Shown here: one piece after another, positions 1 through 5,903 of the stretch
How positions within the stretch are numbered: the first letter of the stretch is position 1
Layout: each line of letters opens with the position of its first letter
From: Pseudomonadota bacterium
GTDB lineage: Bacteria > Pseudomonadota > Alphaproteobacteria > Kiloniellales > J153
NCBI GenBank assembly: GCA_022572105.1
Contig: JACZWN010000200.1
Span: 1 to 5,903, forward strand
Reading direction: 5' to 3'
DNA: 5,903 nt
Program-made: the position numbers and the translations under genes
Notes under the pieces: model-generated
What the model saw: the letters and a program-made list of their open reading frames with translations, nothing else
Told to the model about the DNA's origin: nothing
Database searches by the model: none

Positions 1-43
1 CCCCGGCGAGGTCGGCCTGGCTGTTCCAGTCCCCGCCGGTCAT
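1..43 (-). CDS. Partial leftward gene, N-terminus only, unknown product
   Basis: Only the first 14 complete codons are in the window, reading MTGGDWNSQADLAG before the left edge. The ATG (43-41) overlaps the TGA stop of the upstream phosphatase gene (42-40) in a 4-base ATGA junction, the usual sign of translational coupling within an operon. A good Shine-Dalgarno sequence, GGGAG at 55-51 on the minus strand, lies 7 bases upstream. The peptide is too short to assign a family. Because it is coupled to the phosphatase it probably works in the same pathway, but this is inference. A start at 50 in another frame is possible and has no such support. Confidence 0.55.
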   Translation of the reverse strand, partial: MTGGDWNSQADLAG

Positions 44-888
44 GGCGCATCTCCCAGCCCCTCGGCCCCCAGCCCCTCGGCCAGCGTCCGCATGGCCGGC
101 GCGAGGTTCTGGCCCGAGGCGATGACCCGCGCGCCGCGAGTCAGCCCGTCACCGGCGAGGATGTCGCTGCACCAGCCGCCCGCGCCCTCGACCAAGGCGA
201 CGCCGGCGCAACTGTCCCAGGTGTTCATGTGGTCCTCGTAGTAGCCGATATAGCGGCCGGCGGCGACGTAGGCGAGCGACAGCGCGCCGCTGCCGGAGCG
301 GTGGTAGATCCCGCCGGCGCGCAGCAGGCGCTCGAGCACGGCCAGGGTCTCGTCGAGCGGACGCCGCAGCGAGACGCCGACCTCCACCATGCCGTCGCCG
401 AAGCCGGACGCCTCGTGGACCCGGATCGGACGGCCGTTGCAGAACGCGCCCAGGGCCGGGCCGCCGGTGAAGGTCTCGCCGACCACCGGATCGTGGACCA
501 CGCCAAGCTGCACCCCGCTCTCGCTGGCCATTCCGATCGAGACGCACCAGCTGGGGATGCCGGCCAGGAAGCACTGGGTGCCGTCGATTGGATCGACGAT
601 CCAAACCGGCCCACCGCCGCCCCCCCCGGGGCCCTGCTCGGCAACATGGCCGGCGCCGTCATCGCCGCCCTCCTCGCCGATCACCCGCTCGCCCGGGAAG
701 GCGGCCGCCAGGCGCTCCCGGATCAGGACTTCGACCGCGCGGTCCGCCTCGCTGACCAGGTCCTGGGGGCCCTTGGTCTCGATCCGCAGCCGGTTCCGTC
801 TGTCGAACCAGGTCCGGGCCAAGATTCCGGCTTCGCGCGCGATCCGTTCGGTGACGGCTAGGCGTCGGTTCAATTCCGCTCGGTCCAC
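40..888 (-). CDS. Inositol monophosphatase (IMPase/SuhB/HisN) superfamily phosphatase
   Basis: This 282-residue cytoplasmic protein is a Mg2+-dependent phosphomonoesterase of the IMPase superfamily, close to the usual family length of 255-280. Motifs appear in order: K39 and D43 in KGPQDLVSEAD; metal-ligand GEE at 71-73; WIVDPIDGT at 96-104, whose two aspartates bind metal and whose GT contacts phosphate; and WDSCAG at 224-229, with D225 the last metal ligand. All core catalytic residues are present. After DPIDGT comes QCF, where IMPases usually have TNF and HisN-type enzymes KSF, so substrate class cannot be assigned from this motif. Residues 75-94 form a glycine-rich, low-complexity insert between GEE and the catalytic strand. 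The start is GTG (888-886), supported by GGAGAG at 899-894 with 5-base spacing. The gene diverges from an ABC importer operon and overlaps the next leftward gene by 4 bases. Possible substrates are an imported sugar or cyclitol phosphate, or histidinol phosphate. Family certain, substrate not. Confidence 0.93.
   Translation of the reverse strand: MDRAELNRRLAVTERIAREAGILARTWFDRRNRLRIETKGPQDLVSEADRAVEVLIRERLAAAFPGERVIGEEGGDDGAGHVAEQGPGGGGGGPVWIVDPIDGTQCFLAGIPSWCVSIGMASESGVQLGVVHDPVVGETFTGGPALGAFCNGRPIRVHEASGFGDGMVEVGVSLRRPLDETLAVLERLLRAGGIYHRSGSGALSLAYVAAGRYIGYYEDHMNTWDSCAGVALVEGAGGWCSDILAGDGLTRGARVIASGQNLAPAMRTLAEGLGAEGLGDAP
53..82. repeat. Perfect 15-bp tandem duplication in the phosphatase C-terminus
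   Basis: Positions 53-67 and 68-82 are identical (CCCAGCCCCTCGGCC, two copies). The duplication keeps frame and gives the doubled AEGLG motif near the C-terminus of the phosphatase (residues 270-279). It lies past the catalytic core, so it should be functionally neutral. The left copy also contributes to the Shine-Dalgarno site of the overlapping downstream gene. Confidence 0.85.
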
Positions 889-978
889 AGGGTCTCTCCG
901 TTCGATATCATAGGGTTAGGCCTGTTGATGTGGTTTGACGACCGCCGGATGGACAGGGAACCATTGAATCGCCTACGA

Positions 979-993
979 AATAGTGGTGCTATT
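979..993. promoter_or_regulatory. Candidate operator: inverted repeat AATAG-N5-CTATT
   Basis: AATAG (979-983) and CTATT (989-993) form a perfect 5-bp dyad with a 5-base spacer. It lies in the AT-richer centre of the divergent region and overlaps the best leftward -10 candidate (996-991). A repressor bound here could control both directions. Half-sites this short arise by chance fairly often, no regulator gene is in view, and no named regulator motif is recognised. Confidence 0.2.
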
Positions 994-1061
994 CTACAGA
1001 TTGGCTCCAACCATGACAGCCGGGCAAGATGACCCCAATATGGCGGTGGAGTCTCAACAGA

Positions 1062-1067
1062 GGGAGG
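1062..1067 (+). promoter_or_regulatory. Ribosome binding site of the binding-protein gene
   Basis: GGGAGG lies 10 bases before the ATG at 1078, followed by an A-rich spacer (a run of seven A's ending in the start codon). The purine-rich strong site plus unstructured A-tract fits a gene translated at a high level, as expected for a periplasmic binding protein. Confidence 0.75.
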
Positions 1068-1077
1068 TTGGAAAAAA

Positions 1078-2109
1078 ATGTTGAGAAGAAGCTTTGTCGC
1101 GGTTGCCGCGACGGTAGCCGTCTTGGCTGCCACGACGACCCTGGCGCAGGCCAGGGAGAAGTTGACCCTGTACTGCAGCCCGCAGATCGAATGGTGCAAC
1201 CTGATGGTCGAGGCCTTCGAGAAGGAGACCGGCATCAAGGTCGCCATGACCCGCAAGAGCTCCGGCGAGACCTTCGCCCAGATCAAGGCGGAGTCGCGCA
1301 ATCCGAAGGGCGACATTTGGTGGGGCGGCACCGGTGACCCGCACCTTCAGGCGGCCGAGGAAGGCCTGACCCAGGCCTACGATTCGCCGATGAGGAGCGA
1401 ACTGCAGGACTGGGCGATCAGCCAGTCGAATTCGGCCAACGGCAAGACCATCGGCATCTACGCCGGTGCGCTCGGCTTCGGCTACAACACGGAAATTCTC
1501 GAGAAGAACAACCTGCCGGTGCCGAAGTGCTGGAAGGACCTGATCAAGCCGGTCTACAAAGGCCACGTCCAGATGGCGAACCCGAACTCCTCGGGCACCG
1601 CCTACACGACGCTCGCCACCATAGTGCAGCTGTTCGGCGAGGAGGGGGGCTTCGATTTCATGAAGGCCCTGCACAAGAACATCAACACCTACACCAAGTC
1701 CGGTTCGGCGCCGATCAAGGCGGCGGGCCGCGGCGAGAACACCATCGGTATCGTGTTCCTGCACGACGTGGTCACGCAGACCGTCAGCGGCTTCCCGATC
1801 GTCGCCGTGGCGCCCTGCGAGGGCACCGGCTACGAGGTCGGCTCGATGAGCATCATCAAGGGTGCGCGCAACCTGGAATCGGCCAAGAAGTTCTACGACT
1901 TCGCCCTGGGCAAGGCCATCCAGGAGCGGGCCAAGGAGGCCAAGGCCTACCAGGTGATGTCGAACAAGGCCGCGGTGCCGCCGAAGGAGGCGCCGAAGCT
2001 CGAGGACATCAAGCTGATCGACTACGACTTCAAGAAGTACGGTTCCTCGGCCGAGCGCAAGCGCCTGCTGGCCAAATGGGACGATGAAGTGAAGTCGCTG
2101 CCGAGATAA
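1078..2109 (+). CDS. ABC importer periplasmic solute-binding protein, AfuA/FbpA-like
   Basis: This 343-residue protein is the extracytoplasmic receptor of an ABC importer. Residues 1-25 form a Sec signal peptide: Arg3-Arg4, a hydrophobic core, then AQA with likely cleavage after Ala25. The mature protein starts with the KLTLYCSP strand and follows the family-1 binding-protein pattern, with VEAFEKETGIKV at 44-55, GDIWWGGTGDPH at 78-89, GFGYNTE at 133-139 and the hinge-region segment YEVGSMSIIKGARN at 252-265. FbpA-type iron binders use a Tyr-Tyr pair; none is present. Instead H229-D230 and E253 occur at the spacing I recall for the hexose-phosphate pocket of Actinobacillus AfuA (His205, Asp206, Glu229; a constant offset of 24). 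C33 and C40 could form a disulfide. This is the first gene of a binding protein-permease-ATPase operon. Automated labels will probably say iron transport; a phosphorylated sugar or polyol is my preferred reading, but the substrate is unproven. Confidence 0.94.
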   Translation: MLRRSFVAVAATVAVLAATTTLAQAREKLTLYCSPQIEWCNLMVEAFEKETGIKVAMTRKSSGETFAQIKAESRNPKGDIWWGGTGDPHLQAAEEGLTQAYDSPMRSELQDWAISQSNSANGKTIGIYAGALGFGYNTEILEKNNLPVPKCWKDLIKPVYKGHVQMANPNSSGTAYTTLATIVQLFGEEGGFDFMKALHKNINTYTKSGSAPIKAAGRGENTIGIVFLHDVVTQTVSGFPIVAVAPCEGTGYEVGSMSIIKGARNLESAKKFYDFALGKAIQERAKEAKAYQVMSNKAAVPPKEAPKLEDIKLIDYDFKKYGSSAERKRLLAKWDDEVKSLPR

Positions 2110-2140
2110 TCGGCGCCCAGCGGCTTTCGTCGACGCGTGA

Positions 2141-2174
2141 TCCCGGACCGTGCCCGCGAGGGCAGGGTCCGGGG
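2141..2174 (+). promoter_or_regulatory. Intercistronic GNRA-capped hairpin between binding-protein and permease genes
   Basis: CCCGGACC (2142-2149) pairs with GGTCCGGG (2166-2173). After one G-G mismatch (2150/2165) the stem continues with T2151-A2164 and GCCC (2152-2155) pairing with GGGC (2160-2163), closed by a GCGA tetraloop of the GNRA class. The outer pair T2141-G2174 adds a wobble. This gives 13 Watson-Crick pairs with a single mismatch. There is no T-run after it, so it is not a standard intrinsic terminator. In binding-protein-dependent transporter operons such stems commonly stabilise the upstream message or cause partial termination, which yields excess binding protein over permease. 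That role here is inferred from position and structure. Confidence 0.75.
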
Positions 2175-2210
2175 ACTCGCATGGCGCCTGTCTGACCGGC
2201 AAGCAGTCCC

Positions 2211-4415
2211 ATGACTCGCAGACCGCTTCTTCTCTGGCAGCTTACCGGGTTGCTCGGCTTGGCGGTCCTGCCCTGGTATGCCATCGAGGACGGATTCTGG
2301 AACTTCGAGTGGCTGTTCGACGGCTATCCCTTCGACAGCGACTATGCGCCGCTGCTGTTCCTGTTTCTCCAGGGCGAGGCGCCCTGGCTGTGGCCGACCG
2401 CGGCGTTCCTCGCGGCCTCGACCTATGCCTTGCGGCGCGACAAGATCGACCCCGCCTACGCCGTCACCCTGCTGCTGGCCGGCGGCGGCGGCTTCGTCTA
2501 CGTGCTGCTCCAAGGCTTCGCCATCGGCATCGACGGCTGGGAGTACCAGGTCTTGAACGACTTGTTCGGGCCGAGGGAGCGCCAGTACGGCATGGGCTAT
2601 GGCGCGCTGCTGATCATGAGCGGATTGTTCTTCCTGTTCACCCAGGGCCTGGCGGCGCGCGGGGCGGTCAACGGCGACGTCTTCGTGGTCGGATCGATCG
2701 GGCTGATCGTCGTGGTGGTCGCGATCTTCATCTTCTTTCCGGTCTTCCACATCCTGATCAGCGCGGTCCAGGACAACGACCGCGTCTATTCCCTCACGGC
2801 GTTCACGGGCAAGCTGTTCAGCGCGAAGATATGGGGCCTGCACTGTCTTACCAGCACGCGCGGCTGCGGCGTCGCCTGGAACTCCTTCGTGCTGGCGGTC
2901 GCGGTCGGGGTCGGCTCGACGCTGCTCGGCCTCGCCTTCGCGCTGATCGCGACCCGCACGGGGTTTCGCTACAAGCGCGCGCTACGCGCCTTGACCGTTC
3001 TGCCGATCATCACGCCGCCCTTCGTCATCGGGCTCGCCCTGATCCTGCTGCTCGGCCAATCCGGCGTCGTCACGACCCTTCTCGAATGGGCCTTGGGCAT
3101 CCATCCGAGCCGCTGGATCTACGGTTTCCCGGGGGTCTGGCTGGCCCAGATGCTGGCCTTCACGCCGATCGCCTTCTTGGTTCTGATCGGTGTCGTGGAG
3201 GGCGTCAGCCCGTCGATGGAGGAGGCGGCGCAGACCCTGCGCGCGGACGGCTGGACGACCTTCACCACGGTCTCCCTGCCGCTGATGCGCCCGGGCCTGG
3301 CCAACGCCTTCCTGCTCGGCTTCATCGAGAGCATGGCCGACTTCGGCAACCCGATGGTGCTGGGCGGCAACTTCGACGTGCTCTCGACCGAGATCTTTTT
3401 CGCCATCGTCGGCGCCCAGAACGACCAGGGCCGCGCCGCGGTCCTGGCGCTGGTGCTGCTCGCCTTCACGTTGGCGGCGTTCTGGCTCCAGCGCGTGTGG
3501 CTCGGCCGCAAGTCCTATGTGACGGTGACCGGCAAGGGCGACGCCGGGGTCCACGCCGCCTTGCCGAGACGGCTTACCTGGCTGGTGTTCGGCACCGCCC
3601 TTCCCTGGGCGGCAATGACGGTGGTGATCTACGCGATGATCATGTTCGGCGGCTTCGTCAAGATCTGGGGCCGAGATCATTCACTTACGCTGAAGCACTA
3701 CATCGACGCCTTCGGGGTGACCGTCGGCGATTATGGATTGGTGTGGAGCGGCGGGGCCTGGAACTCGTTCTGGACCACGATCACCATCGCCGCGGTCTCG
3801 GCGCCGCTCACCGCCGGGTTGGGGCTGCTCGCCGCCTATCTGCTGGTGCGTCAGCGCTTCATGGGCAAGCACGTCTTCGAGTTCGGCACCATGCTGAGCT
3901 TCGCGATTCCTGGCACGGTGATCGGAGTGAGTTATGTCTTGGCCTTCAACGTGCCGCCCTTCGAGCTGACCGGCACCGGAGCGATCCTGGTGATCTCCTT
4001 CATCTTCCGCAACATGCCGGTCGGAGTGCGCGCGGGCATCGCCTCGATGTCGCAGCTCGACCCGGCGCTCGACGAGGCCTCCCTGACGCTGGGCGCCAAT
4101 TCCTGGAAGACGGTCCAGCGGGTCATCATGCCGCTGCTGCGCCCGGCGATCCTGGCCGCCATGGTCTACAGCTTCGTGCGCGCCATGACCGCGGTCAGCG
4201 CGGTGATCTTCCTGGTCAGCGCCGAATACCATATGGCCACGGCCTACATCCTGGGCCGGGTCGAGAACAACGACTACGGCATCTCGATCGCCTATAGTTC
4301 GGTGTTGATCCTGGTCATGTTGGTGGCCGTCGGGCTGTTCCAGCTGATCATCGGCGAGCGGCGGATCGGCCGGCGGACGCGCGACAGCGAGCCGGCGCCA
4401 GTCTTGGCCGGCTAG
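2211..4415 (+). CDS. ABC importer permease, fused double transmembrane domain, AfuB/FbpB-like
   Basis: This 734-residue inner-membrane protein carries both transmembrane halves of the importer in one chain. Two binding-protein-dependent permease domains are visible, each ending in an EAA coupling loop that docks on the ATPase: EEAAQTLRADGW at 337-348 with LPLMRPGLANA after it, and DEASLTLGANSW at 621-632 with MPLLRPAILAA after it. Domain 1 spans roughly 220-428 and domain 2 roughly 455-715. A further 190 or so N-terminal residues contain about five hydrophobic segments (near 5-23, 45-72, 83-105, 130-147, 155-184). This makes it longer than the roughly 500-residue FbpB type and closer to what I recall of the AfuB type (near 690). 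The ATG at 2211 is the first start after an in-frame TGA at 2193-2195. Its Shine-Dalgarno site is poor, which fits lower expression than the upstream gene, and the stop lies 25 bases before the ATPase start. Family is certain; substrate follows the binding protein. Confidence 0.95.
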   Translation: MTRRPLLLWQLTGLLGLAVLPWYAIEDGFWNFEWLFDGYPFDSDYAPLLFLFLQGEAPWLWPTAAFLAASTYALRRDKIDPAYAVTLLLAGGGGFVYVLLQGFAIGIDGWEYQVLNDLFGPRERQYGMGYGALLIMSGLFFLFTQGLAARGAVNGDVFVVGSIGLIVVVVAIFIFFPVFHILISAVQDNDRVYSLTAFTGKLFSAKIWGLHCLTSTRGCGVAWNSFVLAVAVGVGSTLLGLAFALIATRTGFRYKRALRALTVLPIITPPFVIGLALILLLGQSGVVTTLLEWALGIHPSRWIYGFPGVWLAQMLAFTPIAFLVLIGVVEGVSPSMEEAAQTLRADGWTTFTTVSLPLMRPGLANAFLLGFIESMADFGNPMVLGGNFDVLSTEIFFAIVGAQNDQGRAAVLALVLLAFTLAAFWLQRVWLGRKSYVTVTGKGDAGVHAALPRRLTWLVFGTALPWAAMTVVIYAMIMFGGFVKIWGRDHSLTLKHYIDAFGVTVGDYGLVWSGGAWNSFWTTITIAAVSAPLTAGLGLLAAYLLVRQRFMGKHVFEFGTMLSFAIPGTVIGVSYVLAFNVPPFELTGTGAILVISFIFRNMPVGVRAGIASMSQLDPALDEASLTLGANSWKTVQRVIMPLLRPAILAAMVYSFVRAMTAVSAVIFLVSAEYHMATAYILGRVENNDYGISIAYSSVLILVMLVAVGLFQLIIGERRIGRRTRDSEPAPVLAG

Positions 4416-4425
4416 AAAAATGGGG

Positions 4426-4431
4426 AGGAGG
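4426..4431 (+). promoter_or_regulatory. Ribosome binding site that fixes the ATPase start at 4441
   Basis: A perfect AGGAGG, inside the run GGGGAGGAGGGG (4422-4433), sits 9 bases before the ATG at 4441. An in-frame ATG at 4420 precedes this site and would add seven residues (MGRRGPA), but it has only A's and the permease stop codon directly before it. The downstream ATG is therefore the better start. Confidence 0.85.
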
Positions 4432-4440
4432 GGACCCGCG

Positions 4441-5511
<1,071 letters not shown>

Positions 5512-5519
5512 CCGGATAT

Positions 5520-5555
5520 CTTATACCAAGGAGCGCCGATAACGACCCATAGAGA
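5520..5555 (+). repeat. Left terminal inverted repeat of the MITE-like element
   Basis: CTTATACCAA (5520-5529), then variable GGAGCGCC (5530-5537), then GATAACGACCCATAGAGA (5538-5555). Against the right end the outer block is 10/10, the middle 1/8 and the inner block 17/18, all with identical spacing. Confidence 0.85.
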
Positions 5556-5680
5556 CGGTTTCCCAAGGCTTTCGGCCAGGAGCGCGTGGCGTAGCGATGC
5601 AAGGCATCGCCAGCCCTGCGGCCCCGTCCAAATGCATTGGGCCGTCCGAAAGCCCCGGCCCACAAGACTTGGGGAAACCG
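5556..5680. repeat. Nested inverted repeat forming the left arm of the element
   Basis: CGGTTTCCCAAG (5556-5567) pairs with CTTGGGGAAACCG (5668-5680) with one bulged base. Just inside, GGCTTTCGG (5567-5575, sharing its first G with the outer stem) pairs perfectly with CCGAAAGCC (5646-5654). Two smaller stems lie within: GCGATGC-AAG-GCATCGC (5594-5610) and CGGCCC/GGGCCG around AATGCATT. As RNA or single-stranded DNA this would fold into a branched, cruciform-like shape. Confidence 0.75.
5594..5610. repeat. Perfect 7-bp hairpin inside the element
   Basis: GCGATGC (5594-5600) and GCATCGC (5604-5610) are perfectly complementary around an AAG loop. It sits at the tip of the left arm. Confidence 0.7.
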
Positions 5681-5693
5681 CCGTTCCGGTCGC

Positions 5694-5723
5694 GCGGGCG
5701 AACCGGCAGCGGGCGAATCGGTG
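5694..5723. repeat. 15-bp direct repeat in the right arm of the element
   Basis: Two adjacent 15-base units, consensus GCGGGCGAAYCGGYR, match at 12 of 15 positions (5694-5708 and 5709-5723). The shared GCGGGCGA of either unit is perfectly complementary to TCGCCCGC at 5756-5763, which encloses a small stem CGATG-TCCCG-CATCG (5744-5758). Confidence 0.65.
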
Positions 5724-5776
5724 GGGGCGTCGGAAAGCCTTGACGATGTCCCGCATCGCCCGCGGCTTCCCTGCTA

Positions 5777-5804
5777 CCCGCCCGGTGGCCCGCCCGGTGG
5801 CCCG
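5777..5804. repeat. 12-bp tandem repeat inside the element
   Basis: CCCGCCCGGTGG occurs at 5777-5788 and 5789-5800 without change, followed by a partial CCCG (5801-5804), giving 2.3 copies. Such a unit is likely to vary in copy number among copies of the element. Confidence 0.75.
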
Positions 5805-5821
5805 ACGGATCGCCTGCCCGA

Positions 5822-5857
5822 TCTCTATGGGTCATTATCAAGAACCTTTGGTATAAG
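5822..5857 (-). repeat. Right terminal inverted repeat of the MITE-like element
   Basis: On the minus strand this reads CTTATACCAA (5857-5848), AGGTTCTT (5847-5840), then GATAATGACCCATAGAGA (5839-5822). It mirrors the left end with only one difference in the inner 18 bases. Confidence 0.85.
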
Positions 5858-5903
5858 GACCGGCGTGCTTTGGACCGGACGTACTTCAAGTCCAATCCAG
5901 AAT

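Larger units (their letters stand above)
889..1077. promoter_or_regulatory. Divergent intergenic region with promoters for phosphatase and ABC importer
   Basis: The 189 bases between the GTG of the leftward phosphatase and the ATG of the rightward binding-protein gene must hold both promoters. The best leftward candidate I see is CTGTCA (1019-1014) and TAGAAT (996-991) separated by 17 bases, matching 4/6 and 5/6 of the sigma-70 consensus. A TATGAT box (912-907) also exists but lies too close to the ribosome binding site and has no good -35. For the rightward operon there is TTGACG at 935-940 without a convincing -10, and TATTCT at 990-995 without a correctly spaced -35. Composition is visibly less GC-rich between about 960 and 1010, as expected of a promoter core. 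None of these assignments is firm. Confidence 0.45.
5520..5857. mobile_element. MITE-like non-autonomous repeat element, 338 bp
   Basis: The segment is bounded by imperfect 36-bp terminal inverted repeats (5520-5555 and 5822-5857) that match at 28 of 36 positions in register. Both ends share CTTATACCAA, then eight mostly unlike bases, then GATAAYGACCCATAGAGA. The interior carries further inverted repeats and short tandem repeats and no transposase. Open frames occur on both strands through it, for example minus-strand frames starting near 5756 and 5895, but they have arginine-, proline- and glycine-rich translations, no family motif and no convincing ribosome binding site, so I treat them as by-products. 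The element starts 8 bases after the ATPase stop, so operon transcripts would run into it and it may act as the 3' structure of that mRNA. Its family is not recognised; the symmetrical TATA at both ends would suit a TA-targeting transposase, which is inference. Confidence 0.75.

Noticed and set aside
935..963. Sigma-70 promoter based on TTGACG at 935-940
   Set aside because: No acceptable -10 hexamer occurs at 16-18 bases downstream (the 17-base position reads GAACCA).
2141..2174. Intrinsic transcription terminator after the binding-protein gene
   Set aside because: The stem is strong enough, but the bases after it are GACTCGCATG, with no T-run; the permease and ATPase also need transcription from upstream.
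1054..2202. Long minus-strand open frame opposite the binding-protein gene
   Set aside because: It is antisense to a gene with a signal peptide and clear family pattern. It is histidine-, arginine- and leucine-rich with no motif, a typical GC-rich shadow.
2150..4297. 715-codon plus-strand frame overlapping the permease
   Set aside because: It lies in another frame of the permease, is arginine-rich with no membrane segments, and has no family features.
4420..4440. ATG at 4420 as the ATPase start
   Set aside because: It would place the perfect AGGAGG site inside the gene; the ATG at 4441 has that site at 9-base spacing.
5694..5804. CRISPR array
   Set aside because: The repeats are short, adjacent and without unique spacers; they are ordinary tandem repeats in a structured element.
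5632..5856. 74-codon plus-strand frame in the element
   Set aside because: It ends within the right terminal repeat, is arginine- and proline-rich, and lacks a Shine-Dalgarno site.
5858..5903. Gene or promoter in the last 46 bases
   Set aside because: Only a 7-base direct repeat GGACCGG (5857-5863, 5872-5878) and a short ACTTCAAGT dyad are visible, which is too little to assign a feature.

Overview
The window is GC-rich, has long codon-biased reading frames and good Shine-Dalgarno sites, and looks like an alphaproteobacterial chromosome, probably of the Rhodospirillales type. This placement is inferred from composition and protein character; there is no rRNA or marker gene here to confirm it.

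Layout. Positions 1-888 hold a leftward unit: an inositol-monophosphatase-superfamily phosphatase (40-888, GTG start), whose stop overlaps the ATG of a second leftward gene that runs off the left edge (1-43). A 189-bp divergent intergenic region (889-1077) separates it from a rightward three-gene ABC importer operon: a secreted solute-binding protein (1078-2109), a 734-residue double-domain permease (2211-4415) and an ATPase with a C-terminal TOBE region (4441-5511). Between the binding-protein and permease genes is a strong GNRA-capped hairpin (2141-2174), suited to holding binding-protein mRNA above permease mRNA.

How the genes may work together. By overall type the importer belongs to the group usually labelled Fe(3+) transporters (AfuABC/FbpABC). 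The binding protein lacks the paired tyrosines used by FbpA-type iron binders. It has a His-Asp pair and a Glu at the spacing I recall for the sugar-phosphate pocket of AfuA. With a divergent IMPase-family phosphatase next door, the most economical reading is import of a phosphorylated sugar or cyclitol followed by cytoplasmic dephosphorylation. This is inference; no substrate is proven by sequence.

Positions 5512-5903 contain no convincing gene. Eight bases after the ATPase stop starts a 338-bp element (5520-5857) with 36-bp imperfect terminal inverted repeats, nested internal inverted repeats and short GC-rich tandem repeats. It encodes no transposase and resembles a MITE-like, non-autonomous mobile repeat. 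Open frames across it are best regarded as by-products of the repeat. It is the least ordinary structure in the window.
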